From positions 14,423,517 through 14,487,516 of the forward strand of contig NC_037274.1 in assembly GCF_000002425.4 (NCBI RefSeq): DNA of 64,000 bases, in the 5' to 3' direction. Position 1 is the stretch's first letter, and each line of letters begins with the position of its first letter. Source of the DNA: Physcomitrium patens (lineage: Eukaryota > Streptophyta > Bryopsida > Funariales > Funariaceae). The translations under genes were made by a program, and so were the position numbers. Under the pieces are notes generated by a model that did no database searches, was not told the DNA's origin, and was given only the letters and a program-made list of their open reading frames with translations. Below are positions 12,463 through 24,367 of this stretch, one piece after another.

Positions 12463-14754
12463 CAGAAAGGGCGTTTTTCAGAACGGCATAGAAAACAAAA
12501 TAGCTTGAAATGGATCCGAAGCCTCCGTAATCAGTACCTCATTGGGTAGCCCAACCGAGTTAGGTCTCATATTGGGTAAGAGGCCCGTAACAGGACCTGG
12601 ATTGAATGTGCCCATAATTGGGTTACATTGGTCCTTCACTTCGGGATCACCCAAATGTTGAATTGGTCCTTTCTCTTTTTGCTAACTCTTGGTAAGAAAG
12701 GCTTGGATACATTCCACCCGATTTATTATAGAATCTTGAGGACCTTGATTTATTTCCTCAATTTTTCTTTGATTTTGGATCTGTTGATCTCGATTGTTGA
12801 AATTGAATGGAGTATTATATTGCTGATAAGTATGCCCCGACTACTTGTAATTCCCATAAATTGGTGCATAATCGTCACTAACTTTGGAATTGGAACATTC
12901 ACTAGCATAATGGCCAATCTGTCTACAACAAAAACAACAAAGTCGTCTTCTTGTACCTCCATCAGGCATATTGGATGTCTCTACTAGTATATACCTACTA
13001 GGCTTGTTCCATATAGGATTAGAAAATGATCCTAGTTGTCCCGTTGGAACGAAGGGAACTTGGTTTGATGACATCGATGGAGTATATTATTGATACGTCT
13101 ACTGCTCATTCTCGTACTTCTGGGGGTTTGATGCAGATCCTTAATTAAAATTGGAACTTTGAAAGTTATTGAATGCTCAATTTTGTCGATTAGATCAATT
13201 TCTATTCCATCCAAACGTATTTCTCGATTGAACTTGATTGACGTCCCAATGAGTTGGTGGGATCATGGTCTGGTTACTGAATTGTTGTTGCCTTTACAAA
13301 TTCCAACAATTAGCTGTTAAGTACTTTCCTCCGCAAAATGTACATTGACCCATCATTTATGAGGGTGAAGGGCATTCTGTTACCAAATGACCATGGCCCT
13401 TACAATTATTGCACCAAACATTGGTTCTAGTATTGGTAGGCTTTTGCCTCTTTTTCTTATCCTTGGCTATATTGACGGCCATTTCCTCCATTTTTTTCAT
13501 CAAGTTCAATAACAAGGCTTCATTGGAATCTTTTAGGGCTGGTATTATTGGTAACTCTGTCACAATTAACACTTATTGATACGGAAAATAGGGAGCATAC
13601 GATGTTGTCACATTCGATGGCATAGCTTGCAATGGAGTGATATTAATTGGCCCTTGAATATTGGCACTGGAATTGGACCTTGTATCTAAACTCCGTGGAT
13701 AAGCATCCACTAATCCGTTCTTAGTCAGATTTTGATAACTGCCTTGAACTGGAATAATCCTAGCTCCCGTAGTTAAAAACTGAGCATAATGGCATTCCTC
13801 CCAAACCTTGGCTCTATTAAGGGATGCAGACACCGTAACAGATTGAGCTTCCTTTACAAACATTTTTAACTCTGGTGGTTGCAAACCATTGATTGATATG
13901 GATAAGATAAATGCCTCCGACATTTGGTGATTCAGCCACTTATTAAGTATATCAGCTACCTGGCCATAATACAATTCCACCGTCTCTCCTAAGATCATTT
14001 TTTTGTTTATTAACCTCTCTCAAAGATGATCCACAAAACCTATTGGCCAAAAATGGATTAAAAATGTATTCTTCAATGCTTTCCAATTCGAAAATTGATT
14101 CACTGGTTGGCAGTTGTACCATTCAAATATCGTGTCTTTTAAGGTTGCCGGCAACCATCGTAATCAAATATCTTTGATTCTTCTATTATTGGCTATACAT
14201 GCTGTTAGAAATTGAGACAAATGTTGATCAAGATCCACACTCGAAAAACCCCTAAAAGTAGGTAATGGAGCCATTCTCGTTGTGCAATCGCTCACATCAC
14301 CCATTTGTACTACTATTGGAACCGCTAGACCAGCCGTCACCATTGAAGAGGACAATGTGCCCCTTAATCTCTTATTACAATTACCACTGTCTTTCTCAAT
14401 TATCTTTTTTAGACTTTTCAACCTCCTCAATTTACTATTATTATCCCTGAATAATTTTATTGGTTGAATTAGAGGTGAAAATGATGGATTTTGAAGTACG
14501 TTGAATTGATCCTTATTGGTAAGGAATTTATGCCATTCTATAGAACCAGTTTTTGCTATTGGAAAGGTACCCAATGGAGTACCTAATTCTTCTAGGTTTC
14601 CTCCACTTGCAATTAATGAGCTCAAGAGATATGCTGGGCTGTTGATAAAATTTTCTGCAAGTGCTCTTGGAAATTTTCTTAATGGTATATATGTCTGAAA
14701 TATTAGAAATCGATCAGCTTCTAGATATGCTCGGATATGCCGACAGACATGCAA
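12463..14754 (-). pseudogene. Ath-1 gag region
   Basis: The minus strand from 14,754 has an N-terminal helical part, then the capsid-like core (13,573-13,998: AFILSISINGLQPPELKMFV). Zinc knuckles follow at about 13,360-13,420 (CNNCKGHGHLVTEC), 13,300-13,345, 12,890-12,950 (CFCCRQIGHYASEC) and 12,830-12,870. Ath-2 41,000-42,826 is the better-preserved copy. Broken. Confidence 0.8.
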
Positions 14755-14990
14755 CTATGGCTTAATCCAACTTTATCAATCCTTCTTTTTTAACTTACAT
14801 TCTTACTCGTTTCGCAACGATTCTCTTACTTGCACTCTCTCTTATCTTTCTTTCGACTAGCTAAATTTCTTTATTGCAATATTGTCATTCTTAATAACCA
14901 TAATCTTTCATTATATAGTACTGAATTTGCTTCCTATTTCTCAGCTACTCATCTGGCAGTTAATTCCTAATACTCAATGCTATTGTCATT

Positions 14991-15010
14991 CCCTGGCAAT
15001 GGTGCCAAAA
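14991..15010 (-). promoter_or_regulatory. Ath-1 primer-binding site (tRNA-Asp type)
   Basis: Immediately inside the 5' LTR the minus strand reads TTTTGGCACCATTGCCAGGG. Plant tRNA-Asp ends ...CCCCGGCAACGGCGCCA, whose complement TGGCGCCGTTGCCGGGG is the classic Athila primer site. This is a diverged version of it. Confidence 0.75.
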
Positions 15011-15778
15011 TGCAATTGTCGTTTTACTTATTCTACAAATTCCTTTTAGAATAAATCTATATAAGAGAATTCAAACACATAGAAAGACTAAGCGCATGAG
15101 CTTTACTAGTTAGGATCACACAATTAACTGTATTCCAAACCACTAAAATACCAAGAAATACGACAATGCTTCTTTCCAAGAACAATACTCCTTCATCAAT
15201 TGATAACAATAGTATGCAACCCTGCACTCTTAAAAGACTGCTCAAAATTCATAAATTCCATCCAACACCAAGAATAACAGACTTCACTCCAACCAATCTG
15301 GATTCACAAAATTTTTGTAATCACAGACTTGCTTTGTCTAAAACACACACAACTCTCAATAAACAACAATCATAATCTTCCATCCATAATCAATCTTCCA
15401 ATAACTTCTCATATAATTCAATCACATAATATTCCAATTACATAATTAATAACTCATAAATCAATCTTTGATTTATTCCACAGACTCACTTCTTAGTATT
15501 CAAAAACTATCCATTACTCTTCAATAACAAAAAAAAACAAAAAAAACATAGAGGTAGCACCAAGCTTAACCTCGACTCATGACTATCACAGTCTGGCACC
15601 CCAAAAAACTTCTACAACTCTTATATAATTGCTACTAATTTCAAGATTCTAACCGTAATCCTATAATAACTACTTTTAATAATTGAATCAATCATCCCTC
15701 CTCCTAAACTGACTATTCTATGGACTATTAGTTTATTTTATCAATATCTTACAAAAACAAACTAATATCTATTCTACA
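15011..15778 (-). repeat. Ath-1 5' LTR
   Basis: 768 bases, partner of 4,918-5,684. It ends (plus-strand view) in ATATCTATTCTACA, and GyF resumes at once with GGACC. Confidence 0.92.
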
Positions 15779-16950
15779 GGACCTTTAGTAGATAAGTTTG
15801 TAGAAGCATTTGTGGGAAGGGCAATTTATTCAATAGGTGATTTATATTCGGATTATGATCAATTTCAACTTGCGCCTGGGAGTAGAGATCTAACAATAAT
15901 GAGAATGCCACTTGGATTACTTAAAATATGTACTCTCCCTGAGGGTGCTACTAACTCAGTTGCACATATGATAAATGGGATGAACAAGGTATTAAGAGAC
16001 TTTATTCCTGAAAAAACTATGCCTTTTTTAGATGATGTTCCTATCAAAGGATGTAAAGAAGGAGAAAAAGATGAAACTTTAGATGAGAGGGGGTGTTGCA
16101 AATATGTTGTTAATCATATACAAGATTATGAAAAGATTTTAATTCGACTTGAAGAGGTTCATCTTATACTTTTAGGAGCAAAATCTATATTTGGAGTATA
16201 AGAAGTTTTTATTGTTGAATATTTGTGTGGATTTTATCAGAGAAAGCCAGATCCAAGCAAAGTTGATGCAATTGGAAGAATGAAAGATTCATGTGACTCT
16301 TTAATGAAAGTACGCAGATTTTTAGGAGCTTGTGTATTTTATTGTATATAGATTCCTTATTATGTTCATGTAGTGGATCCATTGTATGAATTATTACATA
16401 ACGGTTATCGATTTAAGTGGAAAAGAAAGTATACTGAAGCAATGTAAAAGCTAAAGGTGTTATTGGTGACACCTCCAATTTTAAGAAAAATTGATTATGA
16501 CTATAATAGATAAATAATTCTTACTATGGATACTAGTCCTATTTCTATTAGATGGGTTGTGAGTCAAGATGATTCTAGTGGAAATAGATTTGCAGTTTGA
16601 TTTAGAGCTAAAGTTTTAAGTACTTGTCAACGTATATATTCTCAAATCAAAAGAGAACTTTGGAGAGTTGTTTCGGCTTTGAAAGCTGAAAAGGATTATT
16701 TGATTGGTGCAGCAATAGTAATTGAAACGGATTGCTTACTATTATTTAGAATATTCACTAATTATTCAATGCCAGATATTGCAATGTTGAGATGGATTGC
16801 TTATATTAAGTCATTAAATTCGGAATTTATGCATATTGCTGAAAAAAACAATTTAATAGTAGACATGCTATTTCAAGCAAGTTATGAAAGAGATGACAAA
16901 ATGGTTGAAGACATTGATGATGTTGGGTCAAAATTCTATTCAGTATCAAA
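15779..16950 (+). pseudogene. GyF RT (downstream part) and RNase H region
   Basis: After Ath-1, RT resumes with palm-type sequence (YSIGDLYSDYDQFQLAPGSR and MPFLDDVPIKG, 15,812-16,070, the latter the aspartate-pair motif). Thumb and an RNase H-like region follow (ILTMDTSPISIRWVVSQDD, about 16,515-16,580; ALKAEKDYLIGAAIVIETDC, 16,679-16,740). Broken fossil. Confidence 0.8.
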
Positions 16951-17029
16951 TCTTAACAAAGAAGACAAGCTATTTCTTGAAGAATTTTATGAACGAAAAT
17001 TACTGGATATTGGTTATTACATGAATATC

Positions 17030-18190
17030 TTGACTAAGCAAGAAAATTGATCTATAAAAAAATTTAAACAAATAAGAAAAAAAGCATATGGATTTTTGCT
17101 TCAAGAAGGATTCTTATGGAAGAGACCAAAGAAAGGAATTGGAATGCCACAAAGAGTGATAGGACTACTTTTGCTAAACTTAAGAAATAATATTGGTAGA
17201 AAAATATGTATCGAGATGTACTCTTATTTGTAGAATCATGTAAAATTTGTCAAGCGTATTCTAATATACGACATCAAGATGATCTTCATCTTATATATCC
17301 TCTAGCTATTCATTTTAAATGGGTTGTTGATTTTGGTTATTATGCTAATCGGGTTATGGTAAATGAGATATTTGGTCTTAGCTCGTGAAGATTTATCAAA
17401 TCAAGTAGAAGGAAGAGCATTGAGAACAAAAACTACGGAAGGAATTTGTAGATTTTTGCTTGAAGATGTTATTTGCCGCTACGGATGTGTAGGAAAAATC
17501 ATTGCAGATCATGGAGAATCAAATGCACTAGAAGCTCGTGAATTCTTTGAAAGATGTAGAATTAAACTATCATTGACTATTACTTATAATCCTGAAGGAA
17601 ATGTAAAAAGTGAACGTGGTCATCCATCGATTGTGAAAGCATTAGTTAAAGATTGTAATAGAAAGGTTAGAGAATGGCCACAACTTTTACCATTTGCATT
17701 ATGGGTTGATCGAACAACTCATAGCTGAGTAACGGGATATATGCCTATTAAGCTTATGAAAGGTCAAAAACCAATTATGCCAATTGAAGAAAAAGTATCT
17801 ACTTGGAGTATGCTACCATGGAAAGATGGATTGATAAGAGAAGAACTTCTAGCTATTAGAATTCAACAATTAGAGCAAAGATCAAAAGATCTGCAAATAG
17901 CATTAGAAAGGTTAAAAAGAGCGAGGTTACAAAATAGGACACAATTTGATAAGGAGCATCGATTGAGGCCTAAAGCAATTGAAGAAGGTGATTGGATTTT
18001 GGTCTATGATAGTAGGTTGGACAATCAACATAGTACTTTAAGGAAGTTTTCTAAACGATGGTTTGGACCATATGTAGTAACAACTATTCATGATAATGCA
18101 ACTTACTCATTGCGAGAGTTAGATGGAACAAGGTTAAAAATACCAATTGTAGGGAAGCGAATAAAAATATTTAAACAAAGTCATACATAA
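17030..18190 (+). pseudogene. GyF integrase region with GPY/F module
   Basis: A zinc-binding half-site (CKICQAYSNIRHQDD, about 17,230) is followed by a core with IIADHGESNALEAREF and TITYNPEGNVKSERGH (17,363-17,728). The C-terminal module KRWFGPYVVTTIHDNATYSL (about 18,055-18,115) has the GPY/F signature. No chromodomain follows. Broken. Confidence 0.85.
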
Positions 18191-18369
18191 ATAAATATAG
18201 AAGACCTTGGTAAAGACATAGATATTCTTCAACAAGAAGATGAATTTGACATGGATAGCAAAAATGATGAAGACGATTTGGACAAAGACTTGGAGAACGT
18301 ATTATGAATCAAACGACAATTAGGTTATTTAGTGCATACCAGAAGATGCACAGGTTCAGAGGGGTCGGA
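18191..18369 (+). other. GyF 3' tail and polypurine tract
   Basis: An acidic tail (Asp/Glu-rich, 18,225-18,300) ends the pol region. GAGGGGTCGGA (18,359-18,369) directly precedes the 3' LTR and fits a polypurine tract. Confidence 0.6.
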
Positions 18370-21325
18370 TGTCGTGTTGTAATACGATTATATGGTAAAA
18401 ATATAAATAAAAATGATATTATTAATATTTAGTCATTTTAGATGTTAGAAACAGTCGCCAATTCTAGTGCCAATATTCAAGATCAGTTAATGTCACCCCA
18501 TTGGCATCATCGAACTAAGTACCCTCCGTACCAACAAGAGAACCAAGATTATTTTCCAACCCTACATGAAACAAGCCTAGTAGGTATATACTCGTGGAGA
18601 TAGATTGATCATTATGCTAGTGAATGTTCCAATTCCAAAGCCAGTGATGATTATGTGCTAGTATGTAGGAATTGCAAGCAGACGAGGCTTACTTATCAGC
18701 AATATAATGCTCCATCCAATTTCAATAAATGGGATCAATAGATCCAAAGCCAAAGAAAAATTGAGGAGATAAATTAAGGTCCTTAAGATTCTCTGATAAA
18801 TCGGGTGGGATGAATTCGAGCCATTCTTACCAAGAGTTGGCAAAAAGAGAAAGGACCAATTCAATATTCGAATGAGTCTGATGTGAAGGGCCAATTTGAC
18901 CCAATTACGGGGACATCCAATCCAGGTCCTGATATAGGCCTCTTACCTTGTATGAGACCTAACTTGGTTGGACAACCCAATGAGGTTCTGAATATAGAGG
19001 CTTCGGTTCCATTTCAAGTTGTTCCGTTGTCGCGGTAGAGAGAGTTTGCCTCAAGTAAACCCTGGGCTTCTATCTTTCACTAATTATTCAATCAAGCTTG
19101 AAAATAAGGGAAGCCCTAAGTTTATATATAATTTTTCTCTTTTTGAGTAATTACACCAAATACACAATCCTCAAGTAACCCACAACTTCCAAAATATGAT
19201 AAAATCTTCTAAAATCTTGTTTATTCTTATGTGGAGATTTTTCCGAACTTAAAAACCTCATATCTCCTAATCCGACCGTCCAAAAAAACTCAAATTTTAC
19301 ATGAGGTACTGATGTATTCTTATTAACTTCTACAATAATTTTCAACCGCAAATTCGTTGCAGATCTTAAGATATCTTGAAAACCCTAACAATCACTTTAA
19401 ATCCTTGTCTTTATACATCTACGTGCAATTTTCTTCTTATCTCACAAAACATAAGCTCAAATGCCACGAAATTTGTATGTATAGCTTTTTAACACAAAAT
19501 TTTACATTCTCCAAAATGTTTGAGCCAAAAATTCGTCCGAAAACTCAAGTTATGGCTCCAACCATTATTACAAATAAACCAGCTTACTTACTGCTTTTGA
19601 TTTGGAGGTGCCGCCTTCAACTCCTTACAACTCCTTCATGTGAACTCCAAAAGCAATAATTCTTTCATAAAAGATGTAGGCCTTAAAATCGCCGTTCCAA
19701 TCGCATCTTCCGATTTTCAAAAGTTGCTGTAAAACTCCTCGTACTTTCAAAAGAGCAATAATATGTCTTAAATAAACACCTTAACTTCAAACGGCTATAA
19801 CTTCTTCACCCTAACTCCAAATCCTCTAATTATTGCACATAAATTATATCCCAAATCCTAAACTTTATAACCTTAGCTTGTTATCTCCAAATGCTCTCTT
19901 TGAAGTCGCCGAAACTCTTGTTAAGGTCGTGGCCAGCCTCCTCAAAGCACATTGAGAATGGTATTCGACCAATAGGGATGAAGTTCCCTATTCCTTGCCT
20001 TCATCCGACCATGCCTTACTTTCATCCCTCCCAATTAGCCTCCTATTAGTTTAGATTTTCATCCTTAGGTTTCCACCTTCTCTCAAGGCTTCATACTAAA
20101 CATTTAGGTCCTATATATATATTTTAATGTCAAAATCAAAAGAAGTAAAGAAACAAAGTAAAGTTTCTTATACCAACTCCTTTGAATTTAATCTACTAGC
20201 CACTCTAACACACATCTAGATTTATCAACATATAATATGTTTTAACTAATTTTTACATACTGTAAGCATTTACTGTACGACACCATTTTCTATGTCATTT
20301 CGGAAAAAACGTCCTTTCCGTGGAAAGATCCTCTTAGAGACAAGAATTTCGAGGAAGCACCGTTGATTATTCCAATTTGGAGTCCAGGGCGGGAGAAAAA
20401 GGGACCACACAGAGTTAAAAGAGAGGAGAGGATAAGAAAAGGGGCATTTGGAGATAAGGGTTTTGGGGATCGGAGAGCTAGCTTCAAGCTCCTTCGAAAG
20501 GTGTAGAATTAGATTTCATAGGGTTTGGGAGGACTTTTGCAATCGTTATTGAAAGTCAGTGTTTGTATTGGTGAATTGGATTTTTTTTGCAATAAAATTA
20601 AGGCTGATACTCTTGACTATTTTGTGAAATTAGAGAAACTTCTACAATTGAAATTTAGAGGTATCTAGAGGGTTGGGTATGCTGAGTGGATGCAAAAAGT
20701 TGTGTTAATCTAACGGAACAGATAGAGGATATTTGACCATTAATGTAAAGAGATATCGAAAGTTAGCAGATTAAGATTATTTAAGGTTTTTGTAATATCT
20801 GGAGATCTACCAGCTATAATAAGGTGACTTTTGGCGTGGTAAGTCGAGGACTTCTAGGCGGCGGTCAAGATACATCAGTGTGGATTAACGACATTTTCTT
20901 GCTACTTGTAAGTTAGATTGGATTGAAACTTCTTGAGCATTTAGAAGGCTTGCAAAGATACTAGTGGTAGAAGTTTACAACCATTGGACGGTCATATTGA
21001 GAATTATAGCTTGCCGAAGCTTACTGTCTAGGATTAGGGTTAAAAATAAAAATAAAAATAAAAATAAAATAAAAATAAAATAAAATAAAATAAAAAAATA
21101 AAACTAACAAATAATAAAAGACTTGTGCTTATAATATCATGAAGTTATTAAAATAGTATTTCTAAGTATTTTGTAATGGAATTAAGCTTTTACATTGAAA
21201 TCCAAAATAGTTGTATTTAGATGGTTGAAACCCACTAGCCTATCCGGATACTTGTAAAACATTATTTTATCTTCTACAGCTAGACGCCCAATGCGTTCTC
21301 AAACAAGATAGCACGTAATACGACA
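18370..21325 (+). repeat. GyF 3' LTR, with nested solo LTR
   Basis: It starts TGTCGTGTTGTAATACG and ends GCACGTAATACGACA, with short inverted ends. Without the nested solo LTR (19,028-20,282) it is about 1.7 kb. It holds the same Athila-like gag segment (18,439-19,027 and 20,283-20,427) as the 5' LTR. From 20,428 on it matches 680-1,568. The right flank is copia pol sequence of CopG. Confidence 0.82.
19028..20282 (-). repeat. Solo LTR of the TGTC...GACA family, in GyF 3' LTR
   Basis: 1,255 bases, reverse complement of the family seen at 7,447-8,709. The plus-strand view starts TGTCGCGGTAGAGAG and ends TACTGTACGACA. Flanks CCGT (19,024-19,027) and CCAT (20,283-20,286) are a 4-bp duplication with one difference. 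The uninterrupted site is visible in the 5' LTR near 525-545. It must postdate the last transposition of GyF, because the 5' LTR lacks it. Confidence 0.82.
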
Positions 21326-21509
21326 ACACAAAGAGGCATATTCCTCCTCAATAGCAGTTTTTTATTTTGACCAATCAGAGCGATACATTGCTTCCTTGAT
21401 GATTTGAGGTTCAAGATCATCTTCCTTGCAAGAAAAGGCTTCTATAATCATATGTGTAAATGATTCATCTACCATAAATAGATGGTCTGTCTTAATTATC
21501 ATCTATAGC

Positions 21510-23400
21510 TCAATACAAAATAGATAATTTTTTATTCAACTTGTTCTTATTCCTTCCAATTCCAAGATTATTTTTCACATGAATTGAAAATATATTATGC
21601 ATAGATATATCATCATGAATTGATGGTCCCGCAAGATGAGTGGCAATTTCTTGAGAAATAATACCAAGATTAATCAATATTTTAGCTTTCTTCTTACGTA
21701 GTTGCTTATCTAGTCGATAAATTCTTTTAGTTGTTGTTATTATAACTTGAGGTATTATAGTTAATAGCACTGCAATCTGAGCAGGTGCATTCTGAGCCTC
21801 ATTAATAGGAACTCTTGTAATTTTAGGTGCATCATTGAAGCCATTAGATATTTCATCTAGGATCCATTTTAGATGCAAAATCTTAGCAACTTCAGTTTCA
21901 GCCAAAGATGTCCTAGGATTGGGATTCATTGTAAATGTTTCCAATGCTCCAAATACAAGTACTTTATTTCTATATTTATTGGATACTCTTCTTTAAAGAG
22001 ATGGGAATACATTCTCTTCAAAACAGCAATTTTGCAAATGTGCACGTAATAATGTGCCAGTTGATGAATCAACAATATGAATAATGCTTGATGAATCAAA
22101 ACCAATATATATACCTTCTTATCTATGAGTTCCAATAGTACGCCATTGAAGTTCTAGTACTGAAATCTAAGCACGGCAATGAAATACTCGTAAGTAAAAT
22201 ATATTTGGAACACGACTCAAAATAAGCTCATGTGGTGAAACAATGTCAAGAAAAGAAGGGCAGAGGTATATTAATGATGCAGCATATAAAATTGCATGTC
22301 TCTACATAGATGCAAGTAAATTTGCATGAAGAAGGAGTGGCTAGGTAATGAATTGTATATGCTTTATAAATAACTCTGTAAGTCTATTTTGAGCATGTTC
22401 ATATCAAACACAATATGTCAAGTCAATTCTTGTTGCAGTATAATAGTCTTCAAAAGACTTTAATGCAAATTCTTTTGTATTATCCATATGCAATGTTTTT
22501 ATAGGATAATCAAGAAAATGTGCCTGAAAATAAATAAGTATAGATATAAGATTGGCAAATACCATGTTTTGACTTGATAATAATGAAACATATGATTGTT
22601 TACTTGATGCATCAACAAGGACCAAAAAATAACAAAATGGTTCCTATATTGGATTAATAAGTCCACAAATATCACCATGCAATCTTTCAAGCATTGGTGG
22701 TAATTCTTGTGGAAGTTTCCAAATTGAAGGCTGAATAATCATCTTACCTTACATGCATGCACAACATAATTCCATAGAGTCTACATCTGCAGGCTTTAAA
22801 TTGTGTCTAGTTATACATAGAATGATCTTTCTAAATAATGTAGATCTTGGATGTCCCAATTGTCCATGCTAAAGAGAAGCATGACTCTCTGTGATAGATG
22901 ATGGAAAATTAAATATAATGGGAGGCTAAATCGCAATTCGGTATGAACCATTTTCTATAGCAAAAGTTTTTTTAAGAACTTTATGGTTCTTCGCAAGAAC
23001 CAAAATCTCTTTTCTATTTAAAATAGTGGTCAAGAGGTGATAACCATTGATACACACATCTTGGTAGCTGATTAGACTTTGAGGTGCTCAAGATACAAAC
23101 ATCACATGTTTACATTTTATGATGGAATCCACAAGTAATTTTACCATCGTTGTACCTTCTTGGAAACAAAACTCATTACTTCAAGCCATGGTCATCATAT
23201 TTTTAGTTGGCCAAGTTTAAGATTTTTTAATAAAAAATCATATATCTCGTAAGATATTATGTATTGTTGTAGAAGTAATGAGCATATCATTTAGTTTATC
23301 ATTAGAGGTTTTGTCATTCATATAAACCTCTAAGTCATCAACACCAATTGAATCTATCGATGCATCGATGGTATGAACTTCACGAGCCTCAGCTCTTAGT
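21510..23400 (-). pseudogene. CopG protease-integrase and connection region
   Basis: Minus-strand pieces read QLGHPRSTLFRKII (GAG_pre-integrase, about 22,800-22,865), FLVLVDASSKQSYVSLL (core, near 22,600) and LHMDNTKEFALKSFEDYY (second catalytic block, 22,445-22,500). A long Asn/Lys-rich connection to RT follows at 21,510-21,944. All are standard Ty1/copia blocks. Broken. Confidence 0.8.
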
Positions 23401-23439
23401 TTCTTATTTTCTCAAAATATTTTAATAAAATATTTTGAA

Positions 23440-24317
23440 GTATGGCACATATATGCTAAATATCCAATCATTCAATATTTATGGCAAGAATGCATCTTTG
23501 ATTGTTGTTTTTTACTATAATTAATAATAAAATATTTATTCTTTCCATATGAATAGAAATGGTCATGACTTTGATTGCCTTGATGCTTATGAGCATATTT
23601 TTCATGTTTATATAATTTTTTCCTAGACTTTGAAATATTAAGTGCATGAAATTTTGGAACTGTAGTTCCAATAGGACGAGCTTCTATATTGCACAAGAGT
23701 AGCTTATTTTTCCTCTCTGCAAGAAGTAGATAGGACATGAGATCAAAATGACTCTAAAATTTCATGTTCATGTATTTTTGTGCAAGCACAACAAATACAG
23801 GAGGAAATGTAGAGAGAGCTTTCTCAATCATTTCTTCTTCAGAGATGCTTTGTCCACATAATCGTAATTGTGAGGCAATACTATACATTTCACTATTGAA
23901 AGCATTTAAATTTGGAAAATCCAAAATACGTAAATATGTCGAATCATGACATGCACATGGAAGGAAAATGGTCTTTTGATGATCAAACTTTGATTTAAGA
24001 TTCTTCCAAAGTTTTACAGGATCTTCCATTTTCAAATATTCATGTTGTAATGTAGGTACAAGATGATGATGAAGGAAAAGAAGTGCTTTCCAATGGATAG
24101 CATGAGGAATAGAAATACTTATTGTAGGAGATTCTTCAAACATAATAGCATCTGAGAGTTGTTCTGTAAATAAATTTGCTTTTGCCATTTTTGCCCATAA
24201 TAGATAATTATTTCTATCCACACTCAATGGTGGAAATAAAAGAGCTTGAAAATGTTGGGATGCATTGATAATAGTTAGAACCATAGTAGAAGTAGTTGAA
24301 GATGTTAAAGCATTCAT
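23440..24317 (-). pseudogene. CopG gag region
   Basis: The minus strand carries a UBN2-type copia gag: NYLLWAKMAKANL near the start, then KLWKNLKSKFDHQKT, ILDFPNLNAFNSEMY and SQLRLCGQSISEEEMIEKAL. A His/Lys-rich tail and a knuckle-like stretch follow near 23,470. The long open stretch to 24,455 upstream of the first gag Met is probably not gag. Broken. Confidence 0.8.
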
Positions 24318-24367
24318 TATAAATAAATCTGTAAAGGTTTTGGCCTCGCGAGGTCCTCGCTGATTAA

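Larger units (their letters stand above)
4918..15778 (-). mobile_element. Ath-1: full-length Athila-like Ty3/gypsy fossil nested in GyF
   Basis: The LTR pair is 4,918-5,684 (3') and 15,011-15,778 (5'). A primer-binding site similar to tRNA-Asp lies just inside the 5' LTR. The minus-strand order is gag with zinc knuckles, protease, RT, RNase H, integrase, then an extra 3' region with coiled coil. That arrangement is typical of the Athila/Tat group. By eye the LTRs differ at roughly one base in 20, mostly transitions, so it is old but younger than GyF, which it interrupts. A 5-bp target duplication GGATC/GGACC flanks it. It carries a solo LTR at 7,447-8,709. Broken, with well over ten breaks. 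Confidence 0.92.
1..21325 (+). mobile_element. GyF: long Ty3/gypsy LTR-retrotransposon fossil, left end outside window
   Basis: Order on the + strand is 5' LTR, gag with CCHC knuckle, aspartic protease, RT, RNase H, integrase with a GPY/F-type C-terminal module, purine-rich tract and 3' LTR, which is Ty3/gypsy order. The 3' LTR starts TGTCGTGTTGTAATACG right after the purine tract GAGGGGTCGGA and ends in GACA. The RT region is interrupted by Ath-1 (4,918-15,778). The protein text is unlike the Athila and Chr-1 elements here. From memory, and unverified, this integrase and RT type is familiar mainly from fungi, algae and early-diverging land plants. It is broken, with well over ten breaks. It lies inside the copia fossil CopG. 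Confidence 0.85.
21326..24367 (-). mobile_element. CopG: Ty1/copia fossil, interrupted by GyF
   Basis: Minus strand: gag (24,317 to about 23,700), knuckle region (about 23,440-23,600), protease/integrase (about 23,400-21,930) and the start of RT (AMYRSDWS..., AIEEEYASL, about 21,326-21,400). The order integrase before RT defines copia. The rest of RT would lie left of the window, beyond GyF. A primer-site-like TGGTTAATCAGCGAGG (24,367-24,352) precedes gag, but no 5' LTR is recognisable to its right. Broken, about ten or more breaks. Confidence 0.8.
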
